DNA from: DRPG01 sp964655065
GTDB lineage: Bacteria > Myxococcota_A > UBA796 > GCA-2862545
DNA: 64,000 nt
Direction of reading: 5' to 3'
NCBI GenBank assembly: GCA_964655065.1
Contig: CAZZLC010000029.1
Coordinates: 21,290-85,289 of the forward strand
Shown: piece by piece, positions 56,051-64,000 of the stretch
How positions within the stretch are numbered: the stretch's first letter is position 1
Layout of the letters: each line of letters starts with the position of its first letter
The notes under the pieces: model-generated
Database searches by the model: none
What the model was told of the DNA's origin: nothing
The model's input: the letters and a program-made list of their open reading frames with translations, nothing else
Made by a program: the position numbers and the translations under genes

Positions 56051-56150
56051 NNNNNNNNNNNNNNNNNNNNNNNNNNNNNNNNNNNNNNNNNNNNNNNNNN
56101 NNNNNNNNNNNNNNNNNNNNNNNNNNNNNNNNNNNNNNNNNNNNNNNNNN
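56051..56150. other. Scaffold gap (100 N)
   Basis: One hundred unknown bases. Such round numbers are assembler conventions, so the true distance is not known, and frames on the two sides should not be joined. Confidence 0.99.
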
Positions 56151-56199
56151 GAACGGGGCGGTCCTCGCGCCGGTGTGGGACACCCTGCTGGGCATCTGA
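56151..56199 (+). CDS. Possible C-terminal fragment of a CDS entering from the gap
   Basis: After the gap, one frame reads NGAVLAPVWDTLLGI and stops at TGA 56197-56199. It could be the end of the lipoprotein begun at 55840 or of another gene in the gap. Too short to annotate further. Confidence 0.3.
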
Positions 56200-56202
56200 C
56201 CG

Positions 56203-57192
56203 GTGCCGTGGCAGATTGGGGCCCCGGAGCGCGCCATCGCCGAACGACGCCACGACAGCCCGCTGACCGCCACCATGACCGGGATCCTCGACCAGTTCTC
56301 GGCCGCTCGGGTGGCTCTGCCGCCCGATCTGCGCCTCGACGGAGAGACCATCCTGGTCACGGGCGCGTCGCGGGGTCTCGGGCTCGCCCTGACCAAGGTG
56401 CTCGCCGGTCGCGGGGCCCGGGTGGTCATGGTGTGCCGCAGCCGCGTCGAGGAGGCCCCGGCCGAGGTGCGGGCCGCCGTGCCCGCGGCGGACCTCGTCG
56501 TGAAGCCGCTCGACCTCACCGAGCCCCACCGCGTCGAGGGGATGCTCGACGATCTCGAGAGCGACGGTCTCGTCTTCGATCGCGTGGTCCTCAACGCGGG
56601 AATGGTCGCCGCCCGGTCGCGGTCCACGGAGGCGGAGCTCGACGTGATGGTCCACGTGAACTTCGTCTCCAATGCCCAGCTCGTGCAGGGGCTCGTCCGG
56701 CGGAGACGCCTCGCCTCCGGGGGGCGGCTCGTGGTCGTGGGCAGCGACGCGCACCGCCACGCGGAGGTCGACCTCGACGCCTGGGACGTTCCCGTCGACT
56801 ACGCCACGTCGGGAGCGCTCCGTCAGTACGGCACGAGCAAGCGCCTGCTCCACACCTGGGTCGAGGCCTTCGCCGCGCGCTCACCCGAGCTCGAGGTCCT
56901 CCACCTCTGCCCCGGCGCCATCGCGACCGACATCGCCCGCGAGGCGCCCGCCTTCCTCAAGACCGCGGCGGGGCTGGTGATGCGCACGCTGTTCCCGGGC
57001 CCCGACCGCGTCGCCACCTGGGTCTCCTGGGTGGTCGCGAGCCCGGAGCTCGACGGCCGGACGGGAGTGTACTTCCACCTCGGCCACGAGAAGCCGCCGG
57101 GCGACGGCGTGCGCGATCCGGCGGTCGGCGACCGTCTGTGGGCGAGCACGGAGCGCCGTGTGGCCGCCCTGATTCAACGTCCGGAGGAGTGA
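56203..57192 (+). CDS. Short-chain dehydrogenase/reductase
   Basis: A 329-residue SDR. The Rossmann motif TGASRGLG is near residues 53-60, the NAG-x pattern is NAGMV, the active-site Ser lies in VVVGSDA and the YxxxK is YGTSK. GTG 56203 starts an N-terminal 45-residue extension; ATG 56275 is an alternative. It resembles retinol-dehydrogenase/protochlorophyllide-type SDRs. Position in the P450-sulfotransferase gene group suggests oxidation of an alcohol on the same substrate. Confidence 0.85.
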   Translation: MPWQIGAPERAIAERRHDSPLTATMTGILDQFSAARVALPPDLRLDGETILVTGASRGLGLALTKVLAGRGARVVMVCRSRVEEAPAEVRAAVPAADLVVKPLDLTEPHRVEGMLDDLESDGLVFDRVVLNAGMVAARSRSTEAELDVMVHVNFVSNAQLVQGLVRRRRLASGGRLVVVGSDAHRHAEVDLDAWDVPVDYATSGALRQYGTSKRLLHTWVEAFAARSPELEVLHLCPGAIATDIAREAPAFLKTAAGLVMRTLFPGPDRVATWVSWVVASPELDGRTGVYFHLGHEKPPGDGVRDPAVGDRLWASTERRVAALIQRPEE

Positions 57193-58307
57193 TGTTCGGC
57201 GCCCCCGATCCCGAGGAAGCCACGCGGCGAGTGGTGAGCGGCCAGTCCTGGGCCGAGTTCTGCGATCTGCTCAAGATGGCGGGCAGCGTCATCGAGCGCG
57301 CCCCCGACGACCCGCAGACCCGTGCGGAGGGGCTCCGGTACCTCACGCGGCTCACCCGGGCCGCCCTGCAGACGTTCGTGGAGCACGCCGACCCGAAGGC
57401 GCCCGTGCTGCAGCGCGTCGTGCACGAGACGGCCAAGATCGGCAACGACAACCCCGACAACGTCTACTACAACGCCGCAATCTCCGGCGCGTACACCTAC
57501 CGGCTCTCCGGCACCCGCGGCACCGTGCACTGGCTCGAGTTCGCGACCCAGAAGGGTCAGTACGGCGAGGGCCGGGGCATGCCACCGACCGGGCGTCTCG
57601 ACGGCGTCGACCTCACCGTCGACGAGCAGGGCCGCTTCGAGGTGGTCCTCTCGGTGGAGGACCCAGGCCCCGGGGTGGACTGGCTGCCGATGGAGCCCGA
57701 GTCGGGCACGCTGATCGTGCGCCAGTCCCGGCTCGACCCGGCCACCGAGACGCTGCCCGAGCTGACCCTTCAGCGCATCGGCGGCGACGGCCGCCCCACG
57801 CCGATCACGGCTCCCGCGGTCGACGAGGGCCTGCGACGCTCTGCGATGCTCGTGGCGGGGGCGAGCCGCATCTTCTCCGACTGGGTGGACGGGTTCCTGA
57901 AGCACGAGAACCAGCTGCCGCGCTTCGATCAGGCGCTGTCGAACCAGATGGGTGGCGTGGCCGACATCGTCTACCACCACAGCTATTGGCGGCTCGGCGA
58001 CGACGAGGCGCTCGTCATCGAGAGCGACCCGCACCCCTGCGACCACTGGAACTTCCAGGTGTCGAACCACTTCATGGAGAGCCTCGACTACCGCTACGAC
58101 CGCATCCACACCAACAGCAAGGTCGCGGCGACCGGGCCCGATGGCCGCATCCGCATCGTCGTCGCACACGAGGACCCCGGCCTGCCCAACTGGCTGTCCA
58201 CCCAGAACCACCGCTTTGGCGCGATGTGCTTCCGCTGGGTGCGCCCCGAGGGTGACCCGCCCGTCCCGACGTGTCGCGTGGTCCGCCGGGCCGAGCTGCG
58301 CGGGTGA
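57192..58307 (+). CDS. DUF1214-like protein
   Basis: ATG 57192 shares one base with the SDR stop and follows GGAGGAG. The 371-residue protein has no signal or membrane segment. Conserved-looking pieces are NPDNVYYNAAISGAYTYRL, GTRGTVHWLEFATQKGQYGEG and SGTLIVRQ; the C-terminal part has WNFQVSNHFMESLDYR. This matches DUF1214-containing proteins as I recall them, of unknown biochemistry but found near sulfotransferases and P450s. Assignment is by motif only. Confidence 0.65.
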   Translation: MFGAPDPEEATRRVVSGQSWAEFCDLLKMAGSVIERAPDDPQTRAEGLRYLTRLTRAALQTFVEHADPKAPVLQRVVHETAKIGNDNPDNVYYNAAISGAYTYRLSGTRGTVHWLEFATQKGQYGEGRGMPPTGRLDGVDLTVDEQGRFEVVLSVEDPGPGVDWLPMEPESGTLIVRQSRLDPATETLPELTLQRIGGDGRPTPITAPAVDEGLRRSAMLVAGASRIFSDWVDGFLKHENQLPRFDQALSNQMGGVADIVYHHSYWRLGDDEALVIESDPHPCDHWNFQVSNHFMESLDYRYDRIHTNSKVAATGPDGRIRIVVAHEDPGLPNWLSTQNHRFGAMCFRWVRPEGDPPVPTCRVVRRAELRG

Positions 58308-59473
58308 GCCGGGAGACCTCCCGCGACTACGCCCGGCGTCCCCTGGCCCTCCGCGTGCTCAACGCGGCCTGGGCGGCGTTGGGCGACGGGTCGCAGCCGA
58401 GAATCGACGCCGAGGCCTGGTTTCGCGCCGCCGACGCCGCCTCTCACTGGGATCCCGAGCCCTTCGAGATCCTGGCCCGGAGCTTGCGGGACGAGGCTCG
58501 ACTCACCCCGCTCGGACGGGTGATCACGCACGCCCGCATCGTCGGCGCGCTGCGGGCCCGGCGGAACGTGGAGGCGGTGGCCTCACCGTCCGCGACGACC
58601 TCGCGCCCCGCTCCCATCGTCATCGTCGGGCTGCAGCGCACCGGCACCACCCTGCTGCAGCGACTCCTCGCCTCGCTGTCCACCCACCGCGGCCTCGCCT
58701 CGTGGGAGGCCCTCAATCCCGGCCCGTGGCCCGGCGAGCGCAGCCCCCGGGGCCGGGTTCGCCACGCCGAACGGGCCGCTCGCGCCGTGCGCTGGCTCGC
58801 TCCCGACTTCGTGGCCGCCCATCCCATCGAGCCCCACCAGCCCGAGGAGGAGGTCGTGCTCTTCGAGCAGGTGGGGTTGTCGACCGGGTTCGAGGGAACG
58901 TACCGGGTGCCGAGCTACGCCGCCTGGCTCGAGGCCCAGGACCAGACCCCCGCCTACGACTGGCTGGTCCGCGTGCTCACGGCGCTCGAGCCCGATCCGA
59001 CGACCCGCTGGGTGCTCAAGACCCCCCACCACCTCGAGTTCCTGCCCGAGCTCACGCGGGCCCTGCCCGATGCCGTGCTGGTGTGGACCCACCGCGACGG
59101 GCGCAACACCCTGCCGAGCTTCTGCAGCATGGTCGCCCACGCGGTCGGGCTGTGCAGCGATCACGTCGACCCGCGAGAGATCGGGCGTCACTGGCTGCGC
59201 AAGACGACCCGCATGTGGGAGCGAGCCTGGGCCTTCCGCGAGGCGAACCCCGCCGTCCCCATCCTCGACGTGGCGTACGACGACCTGGTGGCCGACCCGC
59301 TGGACACCGTGCGCCGCGTGGCCGCCTTCGCGGGGGCCGAGCTCGACGAGAGCGACGAGGCCGCGGTCCGCGACCGGCTGGCCGCCAGCCCTCGTCACAA
59401 GTACGGGCGTCACGTCTACGACGCCAAGGACTTCGGGCTCGACGACCAGGTCCTCGCGACGGCCTACGCCTGA
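58304..59473 (+). CDS. Sulfotransferase family protein
   Basis: GTG 58304 overlaps the DUF1214-like stop by four bases. The 389-residue protein has the PAPS phosphate-binding loop IVGLQRTGTTLLQRLL near residues 104-119, TPHHLEFLPELT and LVWTHRDGRNTLPSF with the 3'-phosphate residues, and a C-terminal KYGRHVYDAKDFGL tail. This is the bacterial stf0/STF-type sulfotransferase of lipids or steroids. Cytosolic. Last gene of the cluster; its end overlaps the convergent SDR by ten bases. Confidence 0.85.
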   Translation: MSRETSRDYARRPLALRVLNAAWAALGDGSQPRIDAEAWFRAADAASHWDPEPFEILARSLRDEARLTPLGRVITHARIVGALRARRNVEAVASPSATTSRPAPIVIVGLQRTGTTLLQRLLASLSTHRGLASWEALNPGPWPGERSPRGRVRHAERAARAVRWLAPDFVAAHPIEPHQPEEEVVLFEQVGLSTGFEGTYRVPSYAAWLEAQDQTPAYDWLVRVLTALEPDPTTRWVLKTPHHLEFLPELTRALPDAVLVWTHRDGRNTLPSFCSMVAHAVGLCSDHVDPREIGRHWLRKTTRMWERAWAFREANPAVPILDVAYDDLVADPLDTVRRVAAFAGAELDESDEAAVRDRLAASPRHKYGRHVYDAKDFGLDDQVLATAYA

Positions 59474-60312
59474 TCGGGCCATCGGGGCACGGGCCCCGCG
59501 AGCTCGGTGCAGCGGGCCCACAGCCGCTCGGCCATGGCGTCGTCGCGACCCCGTCGCGAGGGGCGCGTCACCTGCTGGTCCACCACGTAGGCGCCCTGGA
59601 GCGCCCGCGGATCCGGGTGCTCGGCGAGCCAGAGGGTGGTCTCCGCGGCGCGCTCGGGGCTGCGGAAGATCGGCCTCGCGAGCGCGAAGAGCGCGCCGAG
59701 CGGGCTCGGCTCGTCCTGCGCCCACTCCGACCGCACGATGCCGGGGTGGATCGACTGCGCGGCCATCGTCGTCCCGGCCAGCCGCCGCCCCAGCGCCCGG
59801 GTGAGCAGCACCACGGCCAGCTTGCTGTCGGCGTAGGCCCGGTAGGCGTCGTAGCGCCGCGTCTTCTGCAGATCGTCGAGCTCGATGCGTCCCTCGGCGT
59901 GGCTTCGGGAGGCGACCGAGATCACGCGCCCGCCCGAGGCCAGGAGGTCGCGCAGGTGGTGGACCAGCCGAAAGCCGGCCAGCGCGTTGACGGCGAAGGT
60001 GAACTCGAGCCCGTCCGGGGCCTCCCGACGACGGGGAGCGTACACACCCGCATTGTTCACCAGCACGTCGAGCCGAGGGTGCCGCGACCGGACCTGCTCG
60101 ACACCGGTGGCGATCGCTCCGGGATCCGCGAGGTCACCGACCACGAGCTCCGCCGAGCTCACCGCGTCGATCTCGGACGCGGTCCGACCTCCGCGGACGG
60201 GGTCCCGGCACCACAGCACGACGTGGAATCCCCGGGCCGCGAGGCCCCGCGCGGTGGCCAGGCCCACGCCGGCGTTCGCACCGGTGACCAGCGCCACCCG
60301 GCGATCGTTCAC
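59464..60312 (-). CDS. Short-chain dehydrogenase (retinol dehydrogenase-like)
   Basis: GTG 60312 overlaps the upstream stop by four bases. The 282-residue protein has TGANAGVG near 9-16, NNAGVY, a VISVASRSH Ser and YADSK as the active-site YxxxK; SIHPGIVRSEW is the post-active-site loop. It groups with retinol/NADP-dependent oxidoreductase-like SDRs. Cotranscribed with the lipoprotein gene upstream on this strand. Confidence 0.85.
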   Translation of the reverse strand: MNDRRVALVTGANAGVGLATARGLAARGFHVVLWCRDPVRGGRTASEIDAVSSAELVVGDLADPGAIATGVEQVRSRHPRLDVLVNNAGVYAPRRREAPDGLEFTFAVNALAGFRLVHHLRDLLASGGRVISVASRSHAEGRIELDDLQKTRRYDAYRAYADSKLAVVLLTRALGRRLAGTTMAAQSIHPGIVRSEWAQDEPSPLGALFALARPIFRSPERAAETTLWLAEHPDPRALQGAYVVDQQVTRPSRRGRDDAMAERLWARCTELAGPVPRWPDQA

Positions 60313-61157
60313 GGGACGATGGTGATCTGATCCGGGAGGTTCCACTGCACGAGCTGGTCGAAGATGTAGTAGGCGGTCGGCGGGTTGCCCGGCTCGCCGG
60401 CGAGCATCTCATCCCGGGTGAGCCGCGGCGCGGTGATCTGCCCGTTGATGCCCTCGACGATGCCGAACTCGTCCATCTCATAGGCGCGCCAGTAGGTCAA
60501 GTGCCCATAGCGCTCGGACTCGAATCGCCCGCTCTGGGTGCCCTGCGCGAACCGCTCGGGCTCGGAGCCACCGAGCACCAGGCGCTGCTCGAGCTCCGCG
60601 TCGAGGTCGCCAGACAGCATGGCGAGACCCCAGGGCAGCGACGCCCAGTAGTCTTCCAGGGTGAACCCCTCGGGGTACTGCTCCGAGGTGAAGCCCCGCG
60701 ACTCGCACTCGGAGTAGGTCTGCTTGACGCCGTCGGGGAACGCGGGGTCCTCGAGGCCGGCCGGGATGTCGATGCGGAAGTGCTCGTCGGGGGCCTGCAG
60801 CTCGCTGTCCCCGATTCCCGACAGACTGACGACGACCGAGCAACGGTCGATGTCGACGCTGGAGTTGGCGCCGTCCTCGACCGCGAGCTGCACCTCGAAG
60901 CCCGAGATGTAGGTGGCGTTCCCGATGCGGATGTCGGTGAGCCGCTGCTCCTCGGAGTTCCAGCCGATGAAGCCGACGATGCGCAGCTCACGCGCGAACT
61001 TCACGCCGTCACCGCCCGTGAGCTGACGCCCCGTGTCGGCAGTGGGCAGCGGCGAGGTCGGGTCGGGCACCTCAGGAATGACCGGGGACCGGACCGGCTC
61101 GGGAGGCGCGGTGCACGCGGCGAGCAACGCGAGGAAAGCGACGTGGGTGGCGGTCAT
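60309..61157 (-). CDS. Lipoprotein of unknown function
   Basis: ATG 61157 gives MTATHVAFLALLAAC, a lipoprotein signal with Cys at 15; an upstream in-frame Met adds eight residues. A Pro/Thr/Asp linker containing TADTGRQ follows. The 282-residue mature region is acidic with conserved-looking WNLPDQITI, HLTYWRAYEMDE and FRIDIPAGLEDPAFPD; there are two cysteines near 103 and 145. No family recognised. Confidence 0.6.
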   Translation of the reverse strand: MTATHVAFLALLAACTAPPEPVRSPVIPEVPDPTSPLPTADTGRQLTGGDGVKFARELRIVGFIGWNSEEQRLTDIRIGNATYISGFEVQLAVEDGANSSVDIDRCSVVVSLSGIGDSELQAPDEHFRIDIPAGLEDPAFPDGVKQTYSECESRGFTSEQYPEGFTLEDYWASLPWGLAMLSGDLDAELEQRLVLGGSEPERFAQGTQSGRFESERYGHLTYWRAYEMDEFGIVEGINGQITAPRLTRDEMLAGEPGNPPTAYYIFDQLVQWNLPDQITIVP

Positions 61158-61283
61158 CTGAGTTCCCGGGCCAGCGCGCACGGGGCCATCTTAACCGCAC
61201 CCTGTCGGGGCTCCGCCCCCATTTGCCGATTCGACAACAGGCACTGCACGAGCCCACTGGGCTACACGGCTTCGGGAGTCGAC

Positions 61284-61823
61284 GTGCCCTTTCTTGACGA
61301 CGGAAGCTGGCGCCCACGGCCGATCCGCATCGGCGTCACCGGCCACCGCATGCTCGCAGACGACCTGCACACCGGCGTGAGGGATGCCTGCCGGCAGGTG
61401 CTCGAGAGCATGGTGGAGGTCGGTCGGATCAACGGCGCGGGCGTGGAGGCGTGGAGCGCCCTGGCCATCGGAGCCGACACGCTGTTCGCCCAGGCAGCCC
61501 TCGAGCTCGACCTGCCACTGGTCGGCATCATGCCGTTCGCCCACTACCCGAGGGACTTCGCGCCGGCCGACCTGGTGGTGCTCGAGGGCCTGATCGAGCG
61601 ATGCGACCGGATGATCCGACTCGACCGCATCCGAAAGACGAAGCACGCCTACATGGCCGCGGGCACCATGCTCGTACGGGAGTGCGACCTCGTGGTGGCC
61701 GTGTGGAACGGCATGCCGTCGCGTGCGCTCGGAGGCACCGGTGACGTGGTCCGCTACGCCGAGCGCCTCGGGGTGCCCGTGGTCAGGGTCGATCCGGCCA
61801 GAGCCGGATCCTCGACGAAGTAG
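61284..61823 (+). CDS. SLOG-domain protein
   Basis: GTG 61284 follows a GGGAGTC. The 179-residue protein is all SLOG (SMF/DprA-LOG Rossmann-like): GVTGHRM at 17-23, SALAIGADTLFAQAAL at 58-73, LVGIMPF, Y123, the VRECDLVVAVWNG core at 131-143 and GGTGDVVRYAERLGVPVV at 150-167. SLOG domains bind or make nucleotide-derived ligands and are known from bacterial conflict and signalling systems. It is a stand-alone unit with no toxin domain, and its gene converges with the RyR/TrkA-N gene (70-bp overlap). The two probably form a functional pair, the link being inferred. Confidence 0.78.
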   Translation: MPFLDDGSWRPRPIRIGVTGHRMLADDLHTGVRDACRQVLESMVEVGRINGAGVEAWSALAIGADTLFAQAALELDLPLVGIMPFAHYPRDFAPADLVVLEGLIERCDRMIRLDRIRKTKHAYMAAGTMLVRECDLVVAVWNGMPSRALGGTGDVVRYAERLGVPVVRVDPARAGSSTK

Positions 61824-63928
61824 GCGGCGCGGCCCCACGCCCATTCCTGCACGAGAAAGCGCACGAGGTCGATGCGGTCGTGCCGTTGGTCGTGGGCATC
61901 GAGCTGATCGAAGGGCACCATCGAGGGGCGCTTGCGCAGGAGGTTCGAGCGCTCGCCGTAGCGCCAGCCCGCGGTGAGGCGCTCGCCCATCCACCGGTTG
62001 TGTTCCATGCGGGCGACGAGGTAGGGGTCGCGGCCCACGGCTCGGAGCGCGGACTCGAAGTCGTCGACCGCGGCGTCGATGGCGGCCTCGAGGAGCTTCG
62101 GGTCGATCTTCCTGGTCACGTCGACGAGCGCGAGCCGCTGCTGGACCGCTCGGTCGAGCTCGGCGAACTTCGCGTCGTCGAGACCTGGGAGATCGACGCG
62201 GGCGACCTTGTCGTCCACCTCGGGAGACAGGAGCGACCCGAGCACCCTCGGCCGCATGGGCGGCGCTGGCACACCCGGGTCGGTGAGGTGGATGCCCAGC
62301 GCGCTCAGCTTGATGATCGCGTGCTGAGCGGCGTCGAAGTTGGAGGCGAGAAAGTCGGGGTGGAGCTGCTGACGGCGTCCTGGTTCGAGACGCTCGTAGA
62401 CGGTCCGGGCCTGGGTGGCGTGGACCCGGAGCATGGGCATGGTGATGCGCTCGTAGGACGCCACGACGTCGCGGGCTCCGAACGGCCGGAGCGGGAAGCT
62501 CGCTCCCGGGGTGTCCGGCTCCTCTTGCCCTTCGGCGCCGATCACCCGGGCCAGCCCGAGCTCGACGGGGAGGTACACGTAGATCGGCACCGGCTCGGGC
62601 GACGCGTCCGACTCGGCGGCGGCGTTGAACAGGGCGTGCTGGAGGTTCAGCGCCGCCTCGAACGACAGCCGGTCCTCCTCGAAGCACAGCACGACGGCGG
62701 CGCGAACGACGCTGCCATCCACGGGCCGGAGGCGATCGAGGATGGCGCCGGTGACCCGATCGGACTGCACGTTCTCGGCCAGCTCGATCACCTCGGCGTT
62801 GACGGCGTACTCGACGGCGTTGTCCGACCCGATCCGGTAGCGCTCGACCACGGGACGCCCGTGCCGTTGCTCCCACCGGTCCGCACACGACGTGCGGAAG
62901 ACCGGCTCGGAGAGGTCGAGGCCCGCCGGCGAGAAGCCGGGGTGCCGCTGCAGGAACTCGGCGAACTCCGCCTGGGGCTCGGCCGTGAACACGGTGAGTC
63001 GGGGCCGCCGCAGCGAGCCGAAGTGCCCGAAGCGGCCGAGGTGACGGGCGATGGCCCGGCCCGTGGGGCCAAATCCGAACACGAACAGGTGAAACGGCTC
63101 GTCCGACTTGGGGACCGGCTGGAGCGTCGTGTCGATGCCAATCCCCTGACGCGGGTGGAAGAAGAGGTCGCGAGCCACGAGCTCGGGCTGCGAGAAGGCG
63201 TGCAGCTCGATGCTCGGGCCGTGGTTGGCCCAGAACCCGTGCCGTCCGAGGGCCTGCTCGCGCTCGGAGCTCTCGAGGTGGACGTAGCAGTGCAGGGGAC
63301 CGCGGCCCGGGGGTCGACGCCACGCCTGCGCCGCCTCGAGGAGCGCTCCGGCCACCTCCACGTTGCGGGCATCGTCGCCGGTGGCCACGAACACCTCGGT
63401 CGCGAACTGGAAGGGAATGCGCTCGCGCATCGCGGCCTCGGTGACGTCGCCGATCATGACGAGGGCGCCCTGGCGGCTGGCCTCGTCGACCTTGGGGCTG
63501 TCGTCGTCGATGCCGACCGCGATCACCGGGCGCCTCCCGCTCCGGAGCTGGCTCACCAGGGGACCGCCGATCCAGCCGAGCCCGATGACCACGCTCGGAG
63601 GACGAAACGTCTGGCCCAACCAGAGCAGGAACCGCATCGACGTCTCGCGCACCGGCCCGAACACCTCGAGCACCACTCCCGTTGCGGCGAATGCCGCGAA
63701 CATCAGGGTCAGCGGTCGAGCAAACGCGTAGACGGGGCTTCCCTCGGGCGCCGTGTCGGGCTCCTCGAAGGCGAGGACCCCGGCAGCGTGGTAGAGCAGC
63801 TTGGTCACACCAGGCAGATCGAGCGCGTATTCGCCAGTGCCCAGCAGGCCGATCAGCGCGCACGTATAGGCGAGCCCGCCGACGACGAGGGCCCACCAGA
63901 TGGCCCTGACCTGCACCCCTGCCTCCAT
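61754..63928 (-). CDS. Two-helix membrane protein with tandem TrkA-N domains and a RyR domain
   Basis: ATG 63928, six bases after GGAGG (minus strand), is preferred to the TTG just upstream. The 724-residue protein has two hydrophobic helices (about 8-30 and 66-90) enclosing a 35-residue loop; the TVGYG-type filter of potassium channels is absent. Two Rossmann TrkA-N-like domains follow (GLGWIG at 116-121, with acidic IDDDS strand 2; GFGPTG at 285-290). At about 636-700 is a RyR domain: MEHNRWM (E642, H643, W646), AGWRYGE and VPFDQLDAHDQRHDRIDLVRFL with the Dr-x-x-V-R pattern. RyR/TrkA-N/channel architectures have been linked to nucleotide-signal-triggered systems; no toxin domain is seen here. 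Confidence 0.78.
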   Translation of the reverse strand: MEAGVQVRAIWWALVVGGLAYTCALIGLLGTGEYALDLPGVTKLLYHAAGVLAFEEPDTAPEGSPVYAFARPLTLMFAAFAATGVVLEVFGPVRETSMRFLLWLGQTFRPPSVVIGLGWIGGPLVSQLRSGRRPVIAVGIDDDSPKVDEASRQGALVMIGDVTEAAMRERIPFQFATEVFVATGDDARNVEVAGALLEAAQAWRRPPGRGPLHCYVHLESSEREQALGRHGFWANHGPSIELHAFSQPELVARDLFFHPRQGIGIDTTLQPVPKSDEPFHLFVFGFGPTGRAIARHLGRFGHFGSLRRPRLTVFTAEPQAEFAEFLQRHPGFSPAGLDLSEPVFRTSCADRWEQRHGRPVVERYRIGSDNAVEYAVNAEVIELAENVQSDRVTGAILDRLRPVDGSVVRAAVVLCFEEDRLSFEAALNLQHALFNAAAESDASPEPVPIYVYLPVELGLARVIGAEGQEEPDTPGASFPLRPFGARDVVASYERITMPMLRVHATQARTVYERLEPGRRQQLHPDFLASNFDAAQHAIIKLSALGIHLTDPGVPAPPMRPRVLGSLLSPEVDDKVARVDLPGLDDAKFAELDRAVQQRLALVDVTRKIDPKLLEAAIDAAVDDFESALRAVGRDPYLVARMEHNRWMGERLTAGWRYGERSNLLRKRPSMVPFDQLDAHDQRHDRIDLVRFLVQEWAWGRAAYFVEDPALAGSTLTTGTPRRSA

Positions 63929-64000
63929 GGCCAACCTCCGAAGGGTCGACTTACCACGTCGGCGGTCAGCGGCTGGTTGCCCCCACCCAGTTGGTGAGCT
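63929..64000 (-). other. Left edge of an upstream region; possible end of another minus-strand gene
   Basis: On the minus strand one frame reads LTNWVGATSR then TGA (63966-63968) from the window edge. It could be the end of a gene upstream of the RyR protein, but with ten codons visible this cannot be confirmed. The rest holds the GGAGG of the RyR gene. Confidence 0.25.

Noticed and set aside
55840..56199. A single reading frame bridging the N gap
   Set aside because: The gap length is not real, so the frame on each side cannot be joined. The halves are listed separately.
61191..63896. A 901-codon minus-strand frame at the right end
   Set aside because: Out of frame with the RyR/TrkA-N gene; low-complexity Arg/Pro/Gly composition with no motifs.

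Overview
The window is about 70% GC (estimated by eye) with dense coding on both strands. It is most likely from a Myxococcota (delta-proteobacterial) chromosome, probably a metagenome-assembled scaffold. Three things point there: a MYXO-CTERM-type sorting tail on a secreted metallopeptidase (50999-54181, minus); a very high share of lipoproteins, including MopE-type CDxxDNDCD repeats and thrombospondin-3-type repeats; and paired Ser/Thr kinases with GAF/AAA+ regulators. A 100-base run of N (56051-56150) is a scaffold gap. I see no rRNA, tRNA, CRISPR array, insertion sequence or phage genes.

Layout. 1-6 kb: end of a beta-helix protein, then a tightly overlapping operon of a lipoprotein, a DUF1588-like CxxCH protein, a Tat-exported DUF1501 protein, a small c-type-cytochrome-like lipoprotein and an alpha/beta hydrolase. 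6-12.5 kb: two small lipoproteins, then a TetR regulator divergent from an ABC exporter (one ATPase, two permeases). Each permease carries a C-terminal peptidase-like domain; one has an intact HELAH zinc site and the other has lost it. 12.5-14.5 kb: secreted proteins of unknown function. 14.6-22.4 kb (minus): GAF-AAA+ regulator, Ser/Thr kinase, lipoxygenase-like enzyme and catalase-related protein, a probable oxylipin operon. 22.5-30 kb: SRPBCC protein, MopE/beta-helix lipoprotein, SirB1-like protein, fatty-acid desaturase, AhpD-like protein, small hydrolase and methyltransferase. 30-35 kb: PLP deaminase-like enzyme, sigma-54 activator and a kinase-FGE fusion. 35-41 kb: exported START-like protein, an oligopeptide ABC transporter without ATPases, and an unknown protein. 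41-50 kb: calcium-repeat lipoprotein, SUKH-like protein, molybdopterin oxidoreductase, a DEAH helicase with a membrane hairpin coupled to an LRR-like protein, a PHP lipoprotein, a truncated adenylate-forming enzyme and Pth2. 50-54 kb: DUF5362-like membrane protein and a large secreted metallopeptidase. 54-60 kb: P450, lipoprotein (broken by the gap), SDR, DUF1214-like protein and sulfotransferase, a likely lipid or steroid tailoring cluster. 60-64 kb: SDR and lipoprotein, then a SLOG-domain protein convergent with a two-helix membrane protein carrying two TrkA-N domains and a RyR domain.

The best candidates for undescribed biology are the SLOG / RyR-TrkA-N pair at the right end, the active/dead permease-peptidase pair, the kinase-linked lipoxygenase/catalase operon, and the membrane-anchored helicase with its LRR-like partner. 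Starts were chosen from Shine-Dalgarno matches and 1- or 4-base stop/start overlaps, which are frequent here. Family assignments come from motif recognition by eye, not from searches.
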